Shown piece after piece: positions 22,830-34,847 of a DNA stretch of 64,000 nt. The notes beneath the pieces are model-generated. The model was not told the origin of the DNA. It ran no database searches and saw only the letters and a list, made by a program, of their open reading frames with translations. Source of the DNA: Isoetes taiwanensis (taxonomy: Eukaryota > Streptophyta > Lycopodiopsida > Isoetales > Isoetaceae); contig JAJEKV010000063.1 in NCBI GenBank assembly GCA_021234155.1, positions 370,001-434,000 on the forward strand, read 5' to 3'. Position 1 is the first letter of the stretch. Every line of letters starts with the position of its first letter. Both the position numbers and the translations under genes were made by a program.

Positions 22830-25470
22830 TAATACCACTACCCCTACTGGATAGAGTAATCGTTAGCCCATCAAATGAGCTTTAGAAAATTAAGCAATGT
22901 TAAACGCATTATAATTGACCTACAATAGTGAAGATAGAGATGAAATGCTAATGTGATCAAGAGCTCTTACAAACATGTTCATAATCTAGCTGGTACCATA
23001 GTGGAAGAGCAGCCATCCTAAGACGAAAAATTGAAATCCTTATGCTATCTGCGGTTATCCGCGGTTATCTGTCTGCTACCACCAAAGTGGAGTTGGCATC
23101 TAGTCCCATCATCCATTTTTCTTTGTAGTACAGCTAAGAGAGCATAGATCTCAAAAAGCATACATAAGTTTAGTACATAAGTAGACATATTTTGCAATAC
23201 TTGTATGCGGATGCAATTACGGCAATGGTATATTATTCGTGGCTGAGAGAGCATAGATCCCAAAAAGCATACATAAGTTTAGTACAACATAAACCTTAGG
23301 TGCCTTATTCATCAAGTTACCCTGCATAGTAGTTAGTTTAAATCGATCACACTCAATTATTCAATTACATAGACATGTATTTTCAAACCTTATAAATTTA
23401 ATCACCAAGCATAAACCCTTATTTCTAGGGAAAGCCATGGGTCTAGGGCCACAGCTTCATAATCCTATTATGGCTTAGGGAGCAAGGTCTGCTTGCTCCA
23501 AGCTAGATAAATGGCAGAGGTTTCACATATTATTCTAAGGTGGATGCATTGTTATATGGCATTGGGTTTTTAAGCAAAGGCCTCCCCAAGCGGTTTAACC
23601 ATCCAAACTTACACCAACAAATGTTGTTCAAATGCCCAAAGGGATAACTTGATGTTAAATTATCATGACCACTGCCATTATTCATTTGCAGTCTATTGGT
23701 CGCCACAGCCAACCTTTATTCTTTTGAAGTCCATTCTCATTAACACAACAGGGAAAACTACTTTTACCAACTATTATAGGGTGCCTTGTTATATAGCCAT
23801 AGTTTTAAGGAAAAGGTCTATTAAATGGCTTGAAATTATGAGTGAACCGCAAAATCCGGTTAATTGCTCAAGCAAGTGAATTTACGCAAAAAAATATTAT
23901 ATTTATGACATCTTTTATTCTTTCATTTCCTATTGTGCATATCACAGATCTTTATTTTTATCACAAGCATACGGTAAGGACCACAAAGTTACATAAAATT
24001 GTTATCCCTTAGAGAAAGTTTTAGCTTGGAGATACCCATTAATTTAATCATTTAAAGCACATTCTCCAGCCGCTAGATCATTGTACACAAAAACGAAGCA
24101 ATTCAATGGCAAGCTTTCTTGCATACACGTAATGATTGCCTCAAAAGTTTGAATTATCCAATATGCCTAACTAATTTAACTCTTTGGACAACAAAAAATA
24201 AACCAAATTAGAATTTCTTGAAGAAGATCCAGCCTGTGACCATTATTGTGCTGCCATATATTGGTTTCCCATTTGGAAGAACCGTGCAAGAACCCTTGCT
24301 AGCAATGCCTTTAAAAATGGCCTGGCATGACATTGTATTTTCATAGACTGCCCATCATACTGTCTTAACACAAAGCGGGTCTGTAAGATGACATTCAGGG
24401 ACGAATCTAACAGGGCTGCTTTTATGACTGAGCTCAAAAACTGAAACTGGTTTCTTAACTTGTAAGTACGGAAAAAAACTTTCATAGAACATTGACGCAC
24501 ATTGAGGCTTTCATACAAAAAAGATCCACTTGCAAAGCCCAAGTCAACACAAATTTATACTCACTGATATCCTTAACTTCACAACATGACAGAAAAAGAG
24601 AACATATGGGATGCTCTAAAACTATATAAGTTTATTATACACTTATATGCAAGAGCACTGCAAGGGGTCTCAAAACAATTATGCTGATACAAACTAACAC
24701 CTTACATGGTTTAGCTTCAATGAAGGAAAAGTGCATGTTGCCCCAAGGACCGTGTAAAACTAATGTGTCCAGAAGTGATTCCCCACATACCCAAATATTC
24801 CAATCCAAATATTAGCCTATGAGGAAAAAAAAAGAGAAAAGCACTAAAGGATGATGTTATGCAAGGAGCATAGCCCTTAATGAATTTCAGTGGTAAAAGT
24901 AGCTTTAGACAGAATGACAACTGTCCACTCATTACATAAAGAGAGGAAAACAAAGACAAAATTTAATTGTTAATGTGCTCCTCTTGTGGCAATGCTTCAT
25001 TGTTATTAATCGATATAGGCATTTGACCTAAAGCAAAACATAAAACAAAATGGTAAAGTGTACCTTTCCACGAAAAATATTGGAAGTAGAAAGCATGGCG
25101 GGATAACAATAAGGCCCAATATGAACTTTCTAACTCCTTGAATTGCTTTTACACCCAACCGTAGTCGGTTTCTAATAAATAGCAATGCATTTAGTATAAG
25201 ATAAGAAAGTAACGAACATTTTCATTGACATTTCATAAAGCCAAATATAATGCCATTAAAAGACCAATTTAAAACGAATACGACCTCCACAAAGCCGAAA
25301 GCAAAAGCGTGAAAAAAGTTCCTCCAATAGTCCCATGGAATTTCCACATTGCCAAAATTCTAATGAAAAAGATCAAATACTCAAAAAAAAGTTACGAAAT
25401 AAAAGAGCTAGTAATAAGTTAAAACAAAAATCTTTTTTCTTCTTTGCTAGTTGGGCTTTAAAGCATAGTT
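22830..25470. other. Non-coding interior of L2
   Basis: No recognised exon. The 99-codon minus-strand frame at 24243-24542 contains LLDSSLNVILQTRFVLRQYD, which looks protein-like but is unassigned. The rest is AT-rich and intron-like. Confidence 0.4.
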
Positions 25471-25479
25471 TATGCCTCG

Positions 25480-25930
25480 ATTGATGCGAGGCATGATGCT
25501 TCCGCCCTTGAGACCGGAAGCACATTCACCGCTCAATCTCTATGCAAGCTCGAGTTTCCATCCTGTTATGCCGATCGTAATAAGTGGAATAATTCACTAG
25601 CAAAATTGTACGCCTAGAAAAAAAACGGAAAAAACAACTATAATCCGCCCTCACCAAGAGCTTGGGAGTGGAATAAGGGCAAGAAGAATAATACGGTCCC
25701 CGTCATCTTTGCATTGGCAAGAGCCCATTCTAAGCCATGTTTTGTAACCGCTTTAGTTGCATCAATGGCTACAACGATTTCGAGCTTTAAAGACTCATGG
25801 GTGCCCATAATTTTTGGACATTTCCGGACTATTCTCGCTTTCCGTGATTAAGCCGTGAAGCAAGTGATATCTTTGTAGAACCGCCCTCCGGAGCCGGACT
25901 CCATATCTCCCATGTTATTAGAAACAAAAA
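25480..25930 (-). pseudogene. Fragment of receptor-like kinase with N-terminal USP domain
   Basis: A 56-codon minus-strand frame (25638-25808) starts MGTHESLKLEIVVAIDATKA and continues HGLEWALANAKMTGTVLFF. The VVA.DA.K...ALEWAL pattern is the first strand and helix of the universal-stress-protein domain found at the N-terminus of plant cytoplasmic or receptor-like kinases. A second piece downstream (about 25500-25600) reads LSGECASG, like the GDCASGH-type stretch that follows in these proteins. The upstream block near 25900 (MGDMESGSGGRFYKDITC) may be another exon or an alternative start. No kinase domain is found, so this is a 5' gene fragment. Confidence 0.55.
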
Positions 25931-27060
25931 GCTATCTACTTTGTTTGTGCCATAGCCCCAAGAGCCAACCGTTTTGCTTATTCAAGCACTATAGAACCAT
26001 AAGAAATAAATTGCCGGATCGAGTTTAGGGACCATAATATAGTAGAACTGTAGAGAGGGCCCTAGCCGCCATAGCTCATCTTGAACAAACAGGGATCTGC
26101 CCCACCTACACGACGAAACAAAAATCGAGCTAGATTCAAGGATAAAAACCCAAAATATGACAAGATTCTAAGAGCTTACCAAAAGTTATAAAACATTTCA
26201 AAGATCTAGCCGCTCCATGATCCAAAAACGAAGAAAAACATGCATGTTTTTTCCAGCGCCCACATTGTCGCCATAACAATACGTATACCACAAAAATCCA
26301 AAAAGAATTAATCCCCTATTTTGCAAACATCTCCTGCAAGTGAGCACAATCAATACAGTAAGAACAACCCATACAAAGGGAAAAACAAAAGCTTTATTGC
26401 AAGCACACTACCCGACAACAGATTTTGCAAGGAGCCACCCAAATAATCTTCAACATCCCTAAATGATAAGACGAACGTAAAAAATCGATACCTTTTCTAA
26501 CATGACTAGAATAATCGAGAGTTCCATGTGCCCTAATCCCAATAAACCGACAAAAAAAAAAATTATATTGCCCGGATCCGGACATCCTTACCGTATCAAG
26601 ACGCCGCATATGCGGCAGGAGAGACCGCCATCACAAAAAACTCGAGCCACATCCAACCCGACCCTTGGAATCCACAAATCGGGTCGGAAGGCGATTTCGC
26701 CTTGATCACACTTTGCACCATATCGGCAAAAGAAACGGTCAAAATCCGGCAAGAGATCCGATAAAATGCACGATGACGAAATGGTTTAGCCTATGGCGTA
26801 AAAAGATCACGAAGAGAAACGAAACCGGGATATCGGAAACTCGGTCGGCATCCAAATGAAAATACTATAGAAGTCGGCATCCAAATAAAAAATAGAAGCC
26901 GGCATCCAGTCGGCACGCAGGTAGAAGTTGGGTTGCAAAAGAAGGGAAATGCATGGGGATATGCATAATCATCCAATCGCCTCAGCGCCATAGCCGAAAG
27001 TCTTGAGAAGCAAATGCCAGCCAGAGGTCCAAATGAAGCGCCATTACTCACGGAGTTCCG
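25931..27060. other. Spacer inside L2 with a short repeat
   Basis: At 26845-26910 the phrase TCGGCATCC recurs about every 25-30 bp (GTCGGCATCCAAATGAAAAT, GTCGGCATCCAAATAAAAAA, GCCGGCATCCAGTCGGC). Open frames on both strands here are mutually overlapping and unrecognised. It may be 5' flank of the kinase fragment. Confidence 0.45.
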
Positions 27061-27212
27061 CAAGCTAAGCCAATTGGGAGAAGCAGAAAAGTGGAGCAAA
27101 ATTCGACGGTCTGGATTAAAAGCCCCAATTTAATTCCTCAAATCCGACGTCACATATCAAAAGCCCCAAATAAAGGGGGCTGCTGGGGTGATTCGAGGTG
27201 TCACCGTCTGCA

Positions 27213-27281
27213 CCGTCCATCTCTAAGATGGACGGCCGAGATCAATCTCTACCAACATGTTGGTAGAGCTCATATAATTGT
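27213..27281 (+). repeat. Tail region of L2 with palindromes
   Basis: A palindrome with arms CCGTCCATCT and AGATGGACGG (27213-27235) is followed by GAGATCAATCTCTACC, then the perfect 14-bp palindrome ACCAACATGTTGGT, then ATAATTGT. It matches the end of L1 and L3. Confidence 0.9.
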
Positions 27282-27322
27282 ATATATATGAGTGATATAA
27301 GGATATATATATATATATATAT

Positions 27323-28706
27323 ACAAGTGAGTGTACTATAAGGGAGTACACAAATTCTGAGTCCAAACTTAAGATTCTCTTAAGATTCCCCTAGATTCTC
27401 AAAGATTTTCTCTAGATTTCTCAAGATTCTATATAGATTCTCTTAGATTCCTTTAGGCTCTATCAAGATTCCCCTAGAAAATACACTTAGTGTAAAAGAT
27501 TCCCTTAGATTCTTAGGATTCTACAAAGATTCCTCAAGATCTCAAACGTTATCACAAGGATCCTCTAAATTTTCCAGAATTCTATGTAGATTCTATAGAG
27601 ATTCCCCTAGATTCTTGAAGATTCCATCAAGATTCCCCTAGATTCTCGAAGATTTTATGAAGATGCACTTAGATTCTGCTAGATTCTCGAGCCATTCAAT
27701 GAAGATTCTATAAAGATTAAACTTAGATTCTTGAAGATTCAGGAAAAAGTATCTTAGATTCTCAAAGATTTAAGGAAGATTCCCTTAAATACTCTTAATC
27801 CCATAGATTACTTAAGGTTCTCTTAAGATTCTCCTAGATTCTCAAAGATTATCCCAAATTTTCCAAGATTCTATATAGATTCTCGTTGGATTCCCTTAGA
27901 TTCTATCAAGATTCCCCTACTAAACACACTTAATAATGAAAGATTCCCCTAAGATTCCCATAAATTCCCTAATTTTGTTGGGGTTCCCCTAGCCTCCTAA
28001 AGATCATCTCAAGATTCTTCTAGATTTCCCATATTTCTATGTAGATTCTCCTATCATAGATTCCCAAAGATTCTCTTGAGGTTCATTTAAATTCTCTAAA
28101 ATCCTATGGAGATTCCCCTAGAGTCTCTTAAATTCCCATAGATTCGTAAAATTCTAAGTTTCCAAAAAGAAACTTAGTATTCGATCACATTAGCTTCAAC
28201 TGCAACGGAACGATGCCAAAGCACCACTCATTGGAAAGTTCTCGACGAGAGTAATCCAATGGTGTGGGTCCCACCTTCATCCGAGCCCTCTACTGCAAGT
28301 TATCGGCCAAGCTTCCTAAAAAGTCCACCCATTAATGTTGGTGCCACCTCATTACCTTTTTATTAAATAAGGGTGCCACCTCACATCTTTTAATAAAGAA
28401 TTGCAATTTAATAAAAAAGTTAATGGTTAGGATTTCTCCTCCCCCATTTGATCCAACGGTTAAGATTGACTGCACCAAAAAACACCTTTTAAGACACCTT
28501 CCTTGCACCTTCCCTTTAAAAAATCAAGGGCCAAGATTTCACACGTGCCCGATCGACGGTCCATGGATGGGGTGCATGCCCCATGCATGGCCCATGCATG
28601 CCCCCCATCAAATCCAAGGGCCATTTAAGCGCCACCTCAAAAATTAGATGGATCGGATTAATCTCTACCCACACTCACCCCCCCATAGGACCCATAAAAT
28701 AATTGT
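27323..28706 (+). mobile_element. Short TA-tract element S1 with AGATTCC repeats
   Basis: Head ACAAGTGAGTGTACTATAAG at 27323 after a (TA)n tract; tail ATAATTGT at 28699-28706 before another TA tract. From about 27360 to 28160 the sequence is a degenerate array of short blocks such as AGATTCCCCTAGATTCT. The last 500 bp are a non-repetitive body with GGTGCCACCTCA, TTTGATCCAACGGTTAAGAT and CATGCATGGCCCATGCATG, closing with GGATTAATCTCTACCC, which resembles the long-element tails. No protein is encoded. Confidence 0.65.
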
Positions 28707-29244
28707 ATATATATAAGAGATATATATATATATATATATATATATTGGAAAGTTCTCGACGAGAGGAATCCAATAGTGTGGGCCCCACCTTCATCCGACC
28801 CCTCTACTGCAAGTTATCGGCCTTTGAAGCTGATTATAAAAAAGAAACTTCCTAGAAAGTCCACCCATTAATGTTGGTGCCACCTCATTACCTTTTTATT
28901 AAATAAGGGTGCCACCTCACCTCTTTTAATAAAGAAATTGCAATTTAATAAAAAAGTTAATGGTTGGGATTTCTCCTCCCCCATTTGATCCAACGGTTAA
29001 GATTGACTGCACCAAAAAGCACCTTTTAAGACACCTTCCTTGCACCTTCCCTTTAAAAAATCAAGGGCCAAGATTTCACACGCGTGCCCGTCGGCGGTCC
29101 ATGGATGGGGTGCATGCCCCATGCATGGCCCATGCATGCCCCCCATCAAATCCAAGGGCCATTTAAGCGCCACCTCAAAAATTAGATGGATCGGATTAAT
29201 CTCTACCCACACTCACCCCCCCATAGGACCCATAAAATAATTGT
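28230..29244 (+). repeat. Tandem duplication of the S1 body (two units of about 514 bp)
   Basis: The block starting ATTGGAAAGTTCTCGACGAG at 28230 starts again at 28744 and runs again to ATAATTGT (29237-29244). The units are about 95 percent alike by eye, each ending in a TA tract. The second lacks any ACAAGT head, so it arose by duplication, perhaps by slippage or unequal exchange between TA tracts. Confidence 0.9.
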
Positions 29245-29253
29245 ATATATATA

Positions 29254-29327
<74 letters not shown>
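29245..29327. repeat. Long (TA)n tract
   Basis: About 35 TA dinucleotides, nearly uninterrupted, between the second S1 unit tail and the S2 head. This is the longest TA tract in the window. The plus-strand frame through it is an artefact of the repeat. Confidence 0.97.
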
Positions 29328-29330
<3 letters not shown>

Positions 29331-30332
29331 AGTTATTGTACTATGAGGGACTGTATTCTTCTAGATTCCCTTAGATTCTATGAAGATTCCCCTGTAGGAC
29401 GGACCTACTGTCAAAGATTCCCCTAGATCCCTTGGAATCTCCTGCGATTCCCTAAGATTCCACAAAGACCCCCCTAGATTCTTAAGGTTCTATAAAGATT
29501 CCCCTAGATTTTCAAAGATTATTTGAAGATTTGTTTAGATTCCCCAAGATTCTATGTAGATTCTTATAGATTCCCTTAAGTTCTATGAAGATCCTCTTAG
29601 ATCTCTAAGATTCCATCGAGATTTCCCTCGATTCTTAAACCTTTTTTGAAGATTTTCTTAGATTCCCCTAGATTCTTTTGAGATTCCCATAGATTCCTTA
29701 AGATTCTCTTGAGATTCCCTTGATTTTCAAAGATTATCCCAATATCTCTCAAATTCCCTTAGATTCTATGAATATTCCCCTAGATTATCCAACATTGCAC
29801 AGAATGATGCCAAACCACTACTCATTGGAAAGCATTTGATGAGAGGAATCCAAAGGCGTGGGTCCCACTTTGATCCGAGACCTCCACCGCAAGATAAAGT
29901 CGTTTGAAGGCGACGCAAAAAAAGAAGCTTCCAAGAAAGCTTCATAATTAATGAGTTGCCACCTCACTATCTTTTCATTAAATAAAGGGTGCCACCTCAC
30001 CTCTAATTTATTATAAAAATGAATGGCTAGGATTTATCCTCCCCTCTTTTGATCTAACGGTTAAGATTGGTTGCACCAAATCCACTTTTCAAGAAGCTTC
30101 CTTGCACTTTCCTTATAAAAATTAAGGGCCATGATTTCTCCTCCCCTTTTGATCCGACGGCTTAAAGACATGGTGCATGCCCCTATGCATGCCCCCCATC
30201 ATATTTATATGCCCATGCATGACCTCTCCCATGAGGTGGCGGCATCATGGCCTTCCATTTCCAATTGGACGGCTGGCATTAATCTCTATATAGCATGGGT
30301 ACATCCTTTCCTGGCACACATAGAATAGTTTT
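29328..30332 (+). mobile_element. Short TA-tract element S2
   Basis: Head ACAAGTTATTGTACTATGAG at 29328. An AGATTCC-type array follows to about 29795. The body starts ATGCCAAACCACTACTCATT and includes AGTTGCCACCTCACTATCTT and TCCGACGGCTTAAAGACATG. The tail is the variant ATAGTTTT at 30325-30332 followed by TATATATA. The inverted element at 41602-43998 is a close relative. Confidence 0.65.
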
Positions 30333-30348
30333 ATATATATAATGATAT

Positions 30349-32036
30349 ACAAGTTATTGTACTATGAGGGACTGTACAAATTTGACTAGAAGCCAAATGC
30401 AGTGCCATCCAACGAAGATCAAATAAAGATTCTCCTAGATTCTCCAAGACTCTAGAAAATTTCCCTAGATACTATGAGGTTCCATCAATGTTCGCTTATA
30501 TTCCCCAAGATCCGCAGATTATTCCTCGAGGAATTGTACAAATTCAAGTAGAAGTCAAATTTAAAGTCATGCGATGAAGATTCTATAGAGATTCTCCAAG
30601 ATTTCAGCAAGATTCTCTAGATACTCAAAGATTTGATGAAGATTCCCTTTGATTCCTTTTAGATTCATAAATATTCTCTTGAGATTCCCCTAGATTCCCA
30701 AAGATTATCCTAAGATTCCTCAAGATTCCATGTAGATTCTTCAAGATTTCCGTAGATTCTATGAAGATACCCCTATAGAACACAACTACTGTCAAAGATT
30801 CCCATAGATCCCTTGGATTCCCCTAAATTCCCTAAAATTCCATAAACATCCCCTAGATTCTCAAACAATTTTTGAAGATTAAACTTAGATTCTCCTATAC
30901 TCTTTTTGATTCGTGATAGATTCCTTAAGATTCTCTTGACATTTCCTTGATTCCAAAGGTTATCCCTAGGTTCTCCAAGATTCCATGTAGATTCTTCTAG
31001 ATTCCCTTAGATTCTATGAAGATTCCCCTGTAGAACACATCTACTGTCAAAGATTCCCTTAGATCCCTTGGAATCTCTCGCGATTCCCTAAGATTCCACA
31101 AAGACCCCCCTAGTTTCTTAAGGTTCTATAAAGATTCCCCTAGATTTTCAAATATTATTTGAAGATTCGTTTAGATTCCCTAAGATTCTATATAGATTCT
31201 CCTAGACTCTCTTAAGTTCTATGAAGATCCCCTTCGATCTCTAAGATTTCATCAAGATTTCCCTCGATTCTTAAACCTTTTTTGAAGGTTTTCTTAGATT
31301 CCCCTAGATTCTTTTGAGATTCTAATAGATTCCTTAAGATTCTCTTGCGATTCCCTTGATTTTCAAAGATTATCCCAAAATTCCTCTAGATTCCCCAAGT
31401 TTCTACATAGATTCTCTCAGATTCCTTAGATTCTATGAATATTCCCCTAGATTATGCAACATTGCACTAATGATGCCAAACCACAACTCATTGGAAAGCA
31501 TTTGATGAGAGGAATCCAAAAGCGTGGGTCTCACTTTGATCCAGGCATCCATCGCAAGATAAAAAGTCGCTTTGAAGGCGACGAAAAAGGAAGCTTCAAA
31601 GAAAGCTTCATAATTTAATGAGTTGCCACCTCACTATCTTTTCATTAAATAAAGGGTGCCACCTCACCTCCTTTAATATAAAGAATTCTAATTTAATAAG
31701 AAAATGAATGGCTAGGATTTCTCCTTCCCCTTTTGATCTAACGGTCAAGATTGGTTGCACCAAATCCACTTTTGAGGAAGCTTCCTTGCACCTTCCTTAT
31801 AAAAATCAAGGGCCATGATTTTGCCTCCTTTTTTGATCCGATGGTCCAGGGATATGTTGCATGCCCTTATGCATGGCCATGCATGCCAAATGCATGACTC
31901 ATCCATAATCCAATGGCTCCCGTCACGCCACTCAATCAATGCCCCCAATCCGACAGTAGAGAAGCGTGTTACATATTTTTAACATGTCATATACACCATG
32001 GGTACATCGTTTTCAAGGCACACATAGAATAATTTT
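30349..32036 (+). mobile_element. Short TA-tract element S3
   Basis: Head ACAAGTTATTGTACTATGAG at 30349, followed by GCCAAATGCAGTGCCATCC (30389-30407). A long AGATTCC-type array runs to about 31450. The body is the same as in S2 with differences (for example CCGTCACGCCACTCAATC before the end). The tail variant is ATAATTTT at 32029-32036. A second head-derived phrase (GAATTGTACAAATTCAAGTA near 30531) shows an internal duplication. Confidence 0.65.
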
Positions 32037-32312
32037 ATATATATCATGATATATATATATATATATATATACAAGTATGTGTACTATAAGGGGTGTACGG
32101 AGACGAATGTACGTACGTAAGTTTCTATAAGATTTTTAAGTTTATCAGCATTCCATTAAGACTATCCAATATTTTGGAAATATTCTATAAGATTCTTCGA
32201 GAGTTTCCAGAGATATATTAACATTCCCCAAGCTACTGGAGTATTCCTTAAGATTATTCAAAAAATCATTGCAAAGCACACCCTTCCTTAAGATCCCCTA
32301 CAAAACAATGCC

Positions 32313-32828
32313 AAAATACGTCCTGCACGTTTCAAGTTTCTAGCAATGCAGAACCTCAACCTCAAGGGCTAAGACCTTTTTACTACCAACTATCAAGGGA
32401 GCACATGGCTTAACGAAGTTATTGGCGATTGTCGCCAAATTTTCAAATTATTCGCGTTGTAGTATTGTCACCAAATTCTCAAAATATCGTGAAAGTGAAA
32501 TTTGAGCTTAAATAGATCAAGATCTAAAGTTGAGTGTCAAAAATTAAGTTAGAAGAAGTCAATACGTCCTCTTGCGTTTTAAGTTTCGCAATGCGTAACC
32601 TCGCCTTAAGGGCTAAGACCTTTTTACTACCAACTTTCAAGGGAGAACATGGTCAAAGAAGTTATTGGCAGTATTGTCGCCAAATTTTTAAATTATTCTG
32701 CACGTTGTAGTATTGTCACCAAATTCTCAAATTATTCTGCAATTGTCATCTGAAAGTGAATTTTGAGCTTAAATAGGTCAAAGATCTAAAAGTTGAGTGT
32801 CAAAAATTAAGTTCGAAGAAGTCAATAT
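32313..32828. repeat. Tandem duplication near the L3 head (two units of about 255 bp)
   Basis: Both units contain GGGCTAAGACCTTTTTACTA, GTTGTAGTATTGTCACCAAA and GTTGAGTGTCAAAAATTAAG in the same order, with many small indels. Confidence 0.9.
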
Positions 32829-33209
32829 AATAGTGGAAGTTGGATTGATCAACAATGCCATATAGATTTATATAATTGTCTACTAGTCATTTAACAATCT
32901 ACAACAAGTAATCATTGGTAAATCCCAAAATTCTATTTGCTTACATCGAATATCATAATCCACTAATTTATTGCTATCACAGGGTAAATCCAAAAGTGTG
33001 TCTTTTAAATTTTACCTTCTCAATTATCTCAATTGTCCTGACAAATGGGAGTATGCATCTAGACCAAAGTCACAAAGTTTTCAATTAAATCCCTCGCCTA
33101 ATAGCCATTCGATTCCTAATTCCCTTGTTGGAACATTAATCACGCCATCCCTCAGCCAAAAGATTCTTTAACCATAGAAGCTCACCATTGTTTATTAGGA
33201 CTTCTCAAT

Positions 33210-34719
33210 CCATAGAATAAGAATGATCTATGCCGTGAGACGTGTCATGCTAAACTTCAAAATTGCTGGAATTGGTGATTTTCTCAAATGCAACGTGGCC
33301 ATTTGAGGCATTTTTGAATGATTTAAAAACACATATTTGAAAATTACTAAATATGCTCCGAGGGCATCTTTGCCAAAATAAAGATACTTTGTCCCATCTA
33401 GGAACTAAGAAATTGGTTTTATAAAGCCAATAACTTTGATACTCTTGCCCTAGCTTCTACTCATTGTGAGAAAACGTATATATCGAGTTTGCCTCCATCA
33501 AAATCCCCACTAAATAGAGATTAAGTTACCTTAGTGGCCAAGGTCAAATTGAAGGGCGTTAGGTAACTCCAATTACAAAAAGACTCATGTAAATAAGCCA
33601 AGTTTGATAGGTCGACTTTTATGCTTTCTTTACCAAACATGTTCTCATGGAGTTCCATTTTTATAAGTACATATGTCAATTTGAATTGTTATACCCTTGT
33701 TATCTATTTACAACAAATGTGATCAATCTTTCGTTTAGACAACTTAAATTTACACAGCAAGGTAAGTCTTTCGTTTAGACAACTCAAATTCATACGCATA
33801 GTGAAGGTAATGAATCACTTTATGTGTAGGATTTATGTCCATAGTTTAAAAGCAAAACCAGCACTTTAAAATAATATTTTTCTAATCAGCAACACAATTA
33901 CATGTCCCACAAAAGTTCAAGCATGTAGTCCACGGGGACAGGAGATAGGTTATAAACTGCACAAAAACCAACACACATTCAAATACATTCAAATGTTAAT
34001 CTATCTCAATGGTTCTATAGCATTAATCGGGCCTCAACTATATGCACATCATTACAATGACTTTCATTGTAATTGCCATAAGGCACTGAATCTAAATTTT
34101 TTTTGTTTTGCAAAAAAGAGCAAGATATATCTAGATTCTATATCATATTTTACTCAAAAGGCCACCATTTTTTTTGGATTTATGCATATATTTGTTTATT
34201 TGACTAGTCAGTTCATGCCCTATTCTCTCCCATGTGTACTGCTGCAACAAGGTCAATAGCTGCAACAAGGTCAATACGCTTATACAGAGGAGCTAGAAAG
34301 CACCCCAGTGTAGATCTCTTCAAAAGGTATCAATCTCTTTACAACAAACTGGAATTGTCACCGGATGCATTCCCTTCATCAGAACAAGATTGACGATGTG
34401 CGCCAGCATAAAGATTACTTTTAAAGCTTCAACATAAGGGAATGGCCGCTCTTCAAAACCAGCTAGTAAAGGGAATGCTCCTGTCAAATGGGCATACCTT
34501 ATAATTAAGCCAATGTTTTGTGGTCATGAAGCACACTATGCCTAGTCTGGCTAAGCTTGGGAATGTGGTTGTACCCATTTATGTCTGACTGCCCCCCAAA
34601 AATGGACCGAACATGCAGGAAATGTACACAACTGTATGATATTCTTTGAACTTATGGACCACCATATGAACCTATTCACTGCTGGAACAAAAATCATATC
34701 AATAATAAAATCAACTGAC
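33210..34719. other. Non-coding interior of L3
   Basis: No gene is supported. A short duplication (TCTTTCGTTTAGACAACT) occurs at 33729 and 33767. The 88-codon plus frame at 33993-34259 has no recognisable motif. Confidence 0.5.
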
Positions 34720-34777
34720 CATCAGGGGCACCATCACAAACAACTAAACGTGCTTTACAACCTTTGAAATGTTGCAT
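34720..34777 (-). pseudogene. TRM7/FtsJ-type RNA 2'-O-methyltransferase fragment
   Basis: The minus strand reads MQHFKGCKARLVVCDGAPDG. FtsJ/TRM7 enzymes methylate ribose 2'-O in tRNA or rRNA, and KA.LVVCDGAPD is their acidic AdoMet-site motif. In the family this is followed by VTG.HD.DE, which is absent: the match stops at the GATG/GTCAG junction, which could be a donor. No other TRM7 exon was found. It is a single-exon relic inside L3. Confidence 0.6.
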
Positions 34778-34847
34778 GACTTGTTAAATGGTCAATTTGC
34801 ATCTGATAGGCATATTTCGTAATTGTTGTTAAATCTAAGTCTTGCTC

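Larger units (their letters stand above)
22613..27281 (+). mobile_element. Long TA-tract element L2 with kinase gene fragments
   Basis: Only six TA-type bases separate the L1 tail from this head (ACAAGTCTTTGTACTATCAA at 22613). The tail is ATAATTGT at 27274-27281, followed by TATATATA. The head resembles L1 for about 200 bp (ATGCATCTAGTTAAACC, TAATAGCCATTCAATGA). The interior is mostly non-coding, with a USP-type kinase fragment antisense at 25.5-25.9 kb. A short duplication (AGAGAGCATAGATC.CAAAAAGCATACATAAG) is repeated at 23133 and 23245. Confidence 0.55.

Noticed and set aside
29241-29426. Frame with long YI repeats
   Set aside because: Translation of the (TA)n tract; not a gene.
27360-31470. 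CRISPR-like array of short repeats
   Set aside because: The repeats are degenerate, without constant repeat length or unique spacers, and the DNA is plant nuclear.
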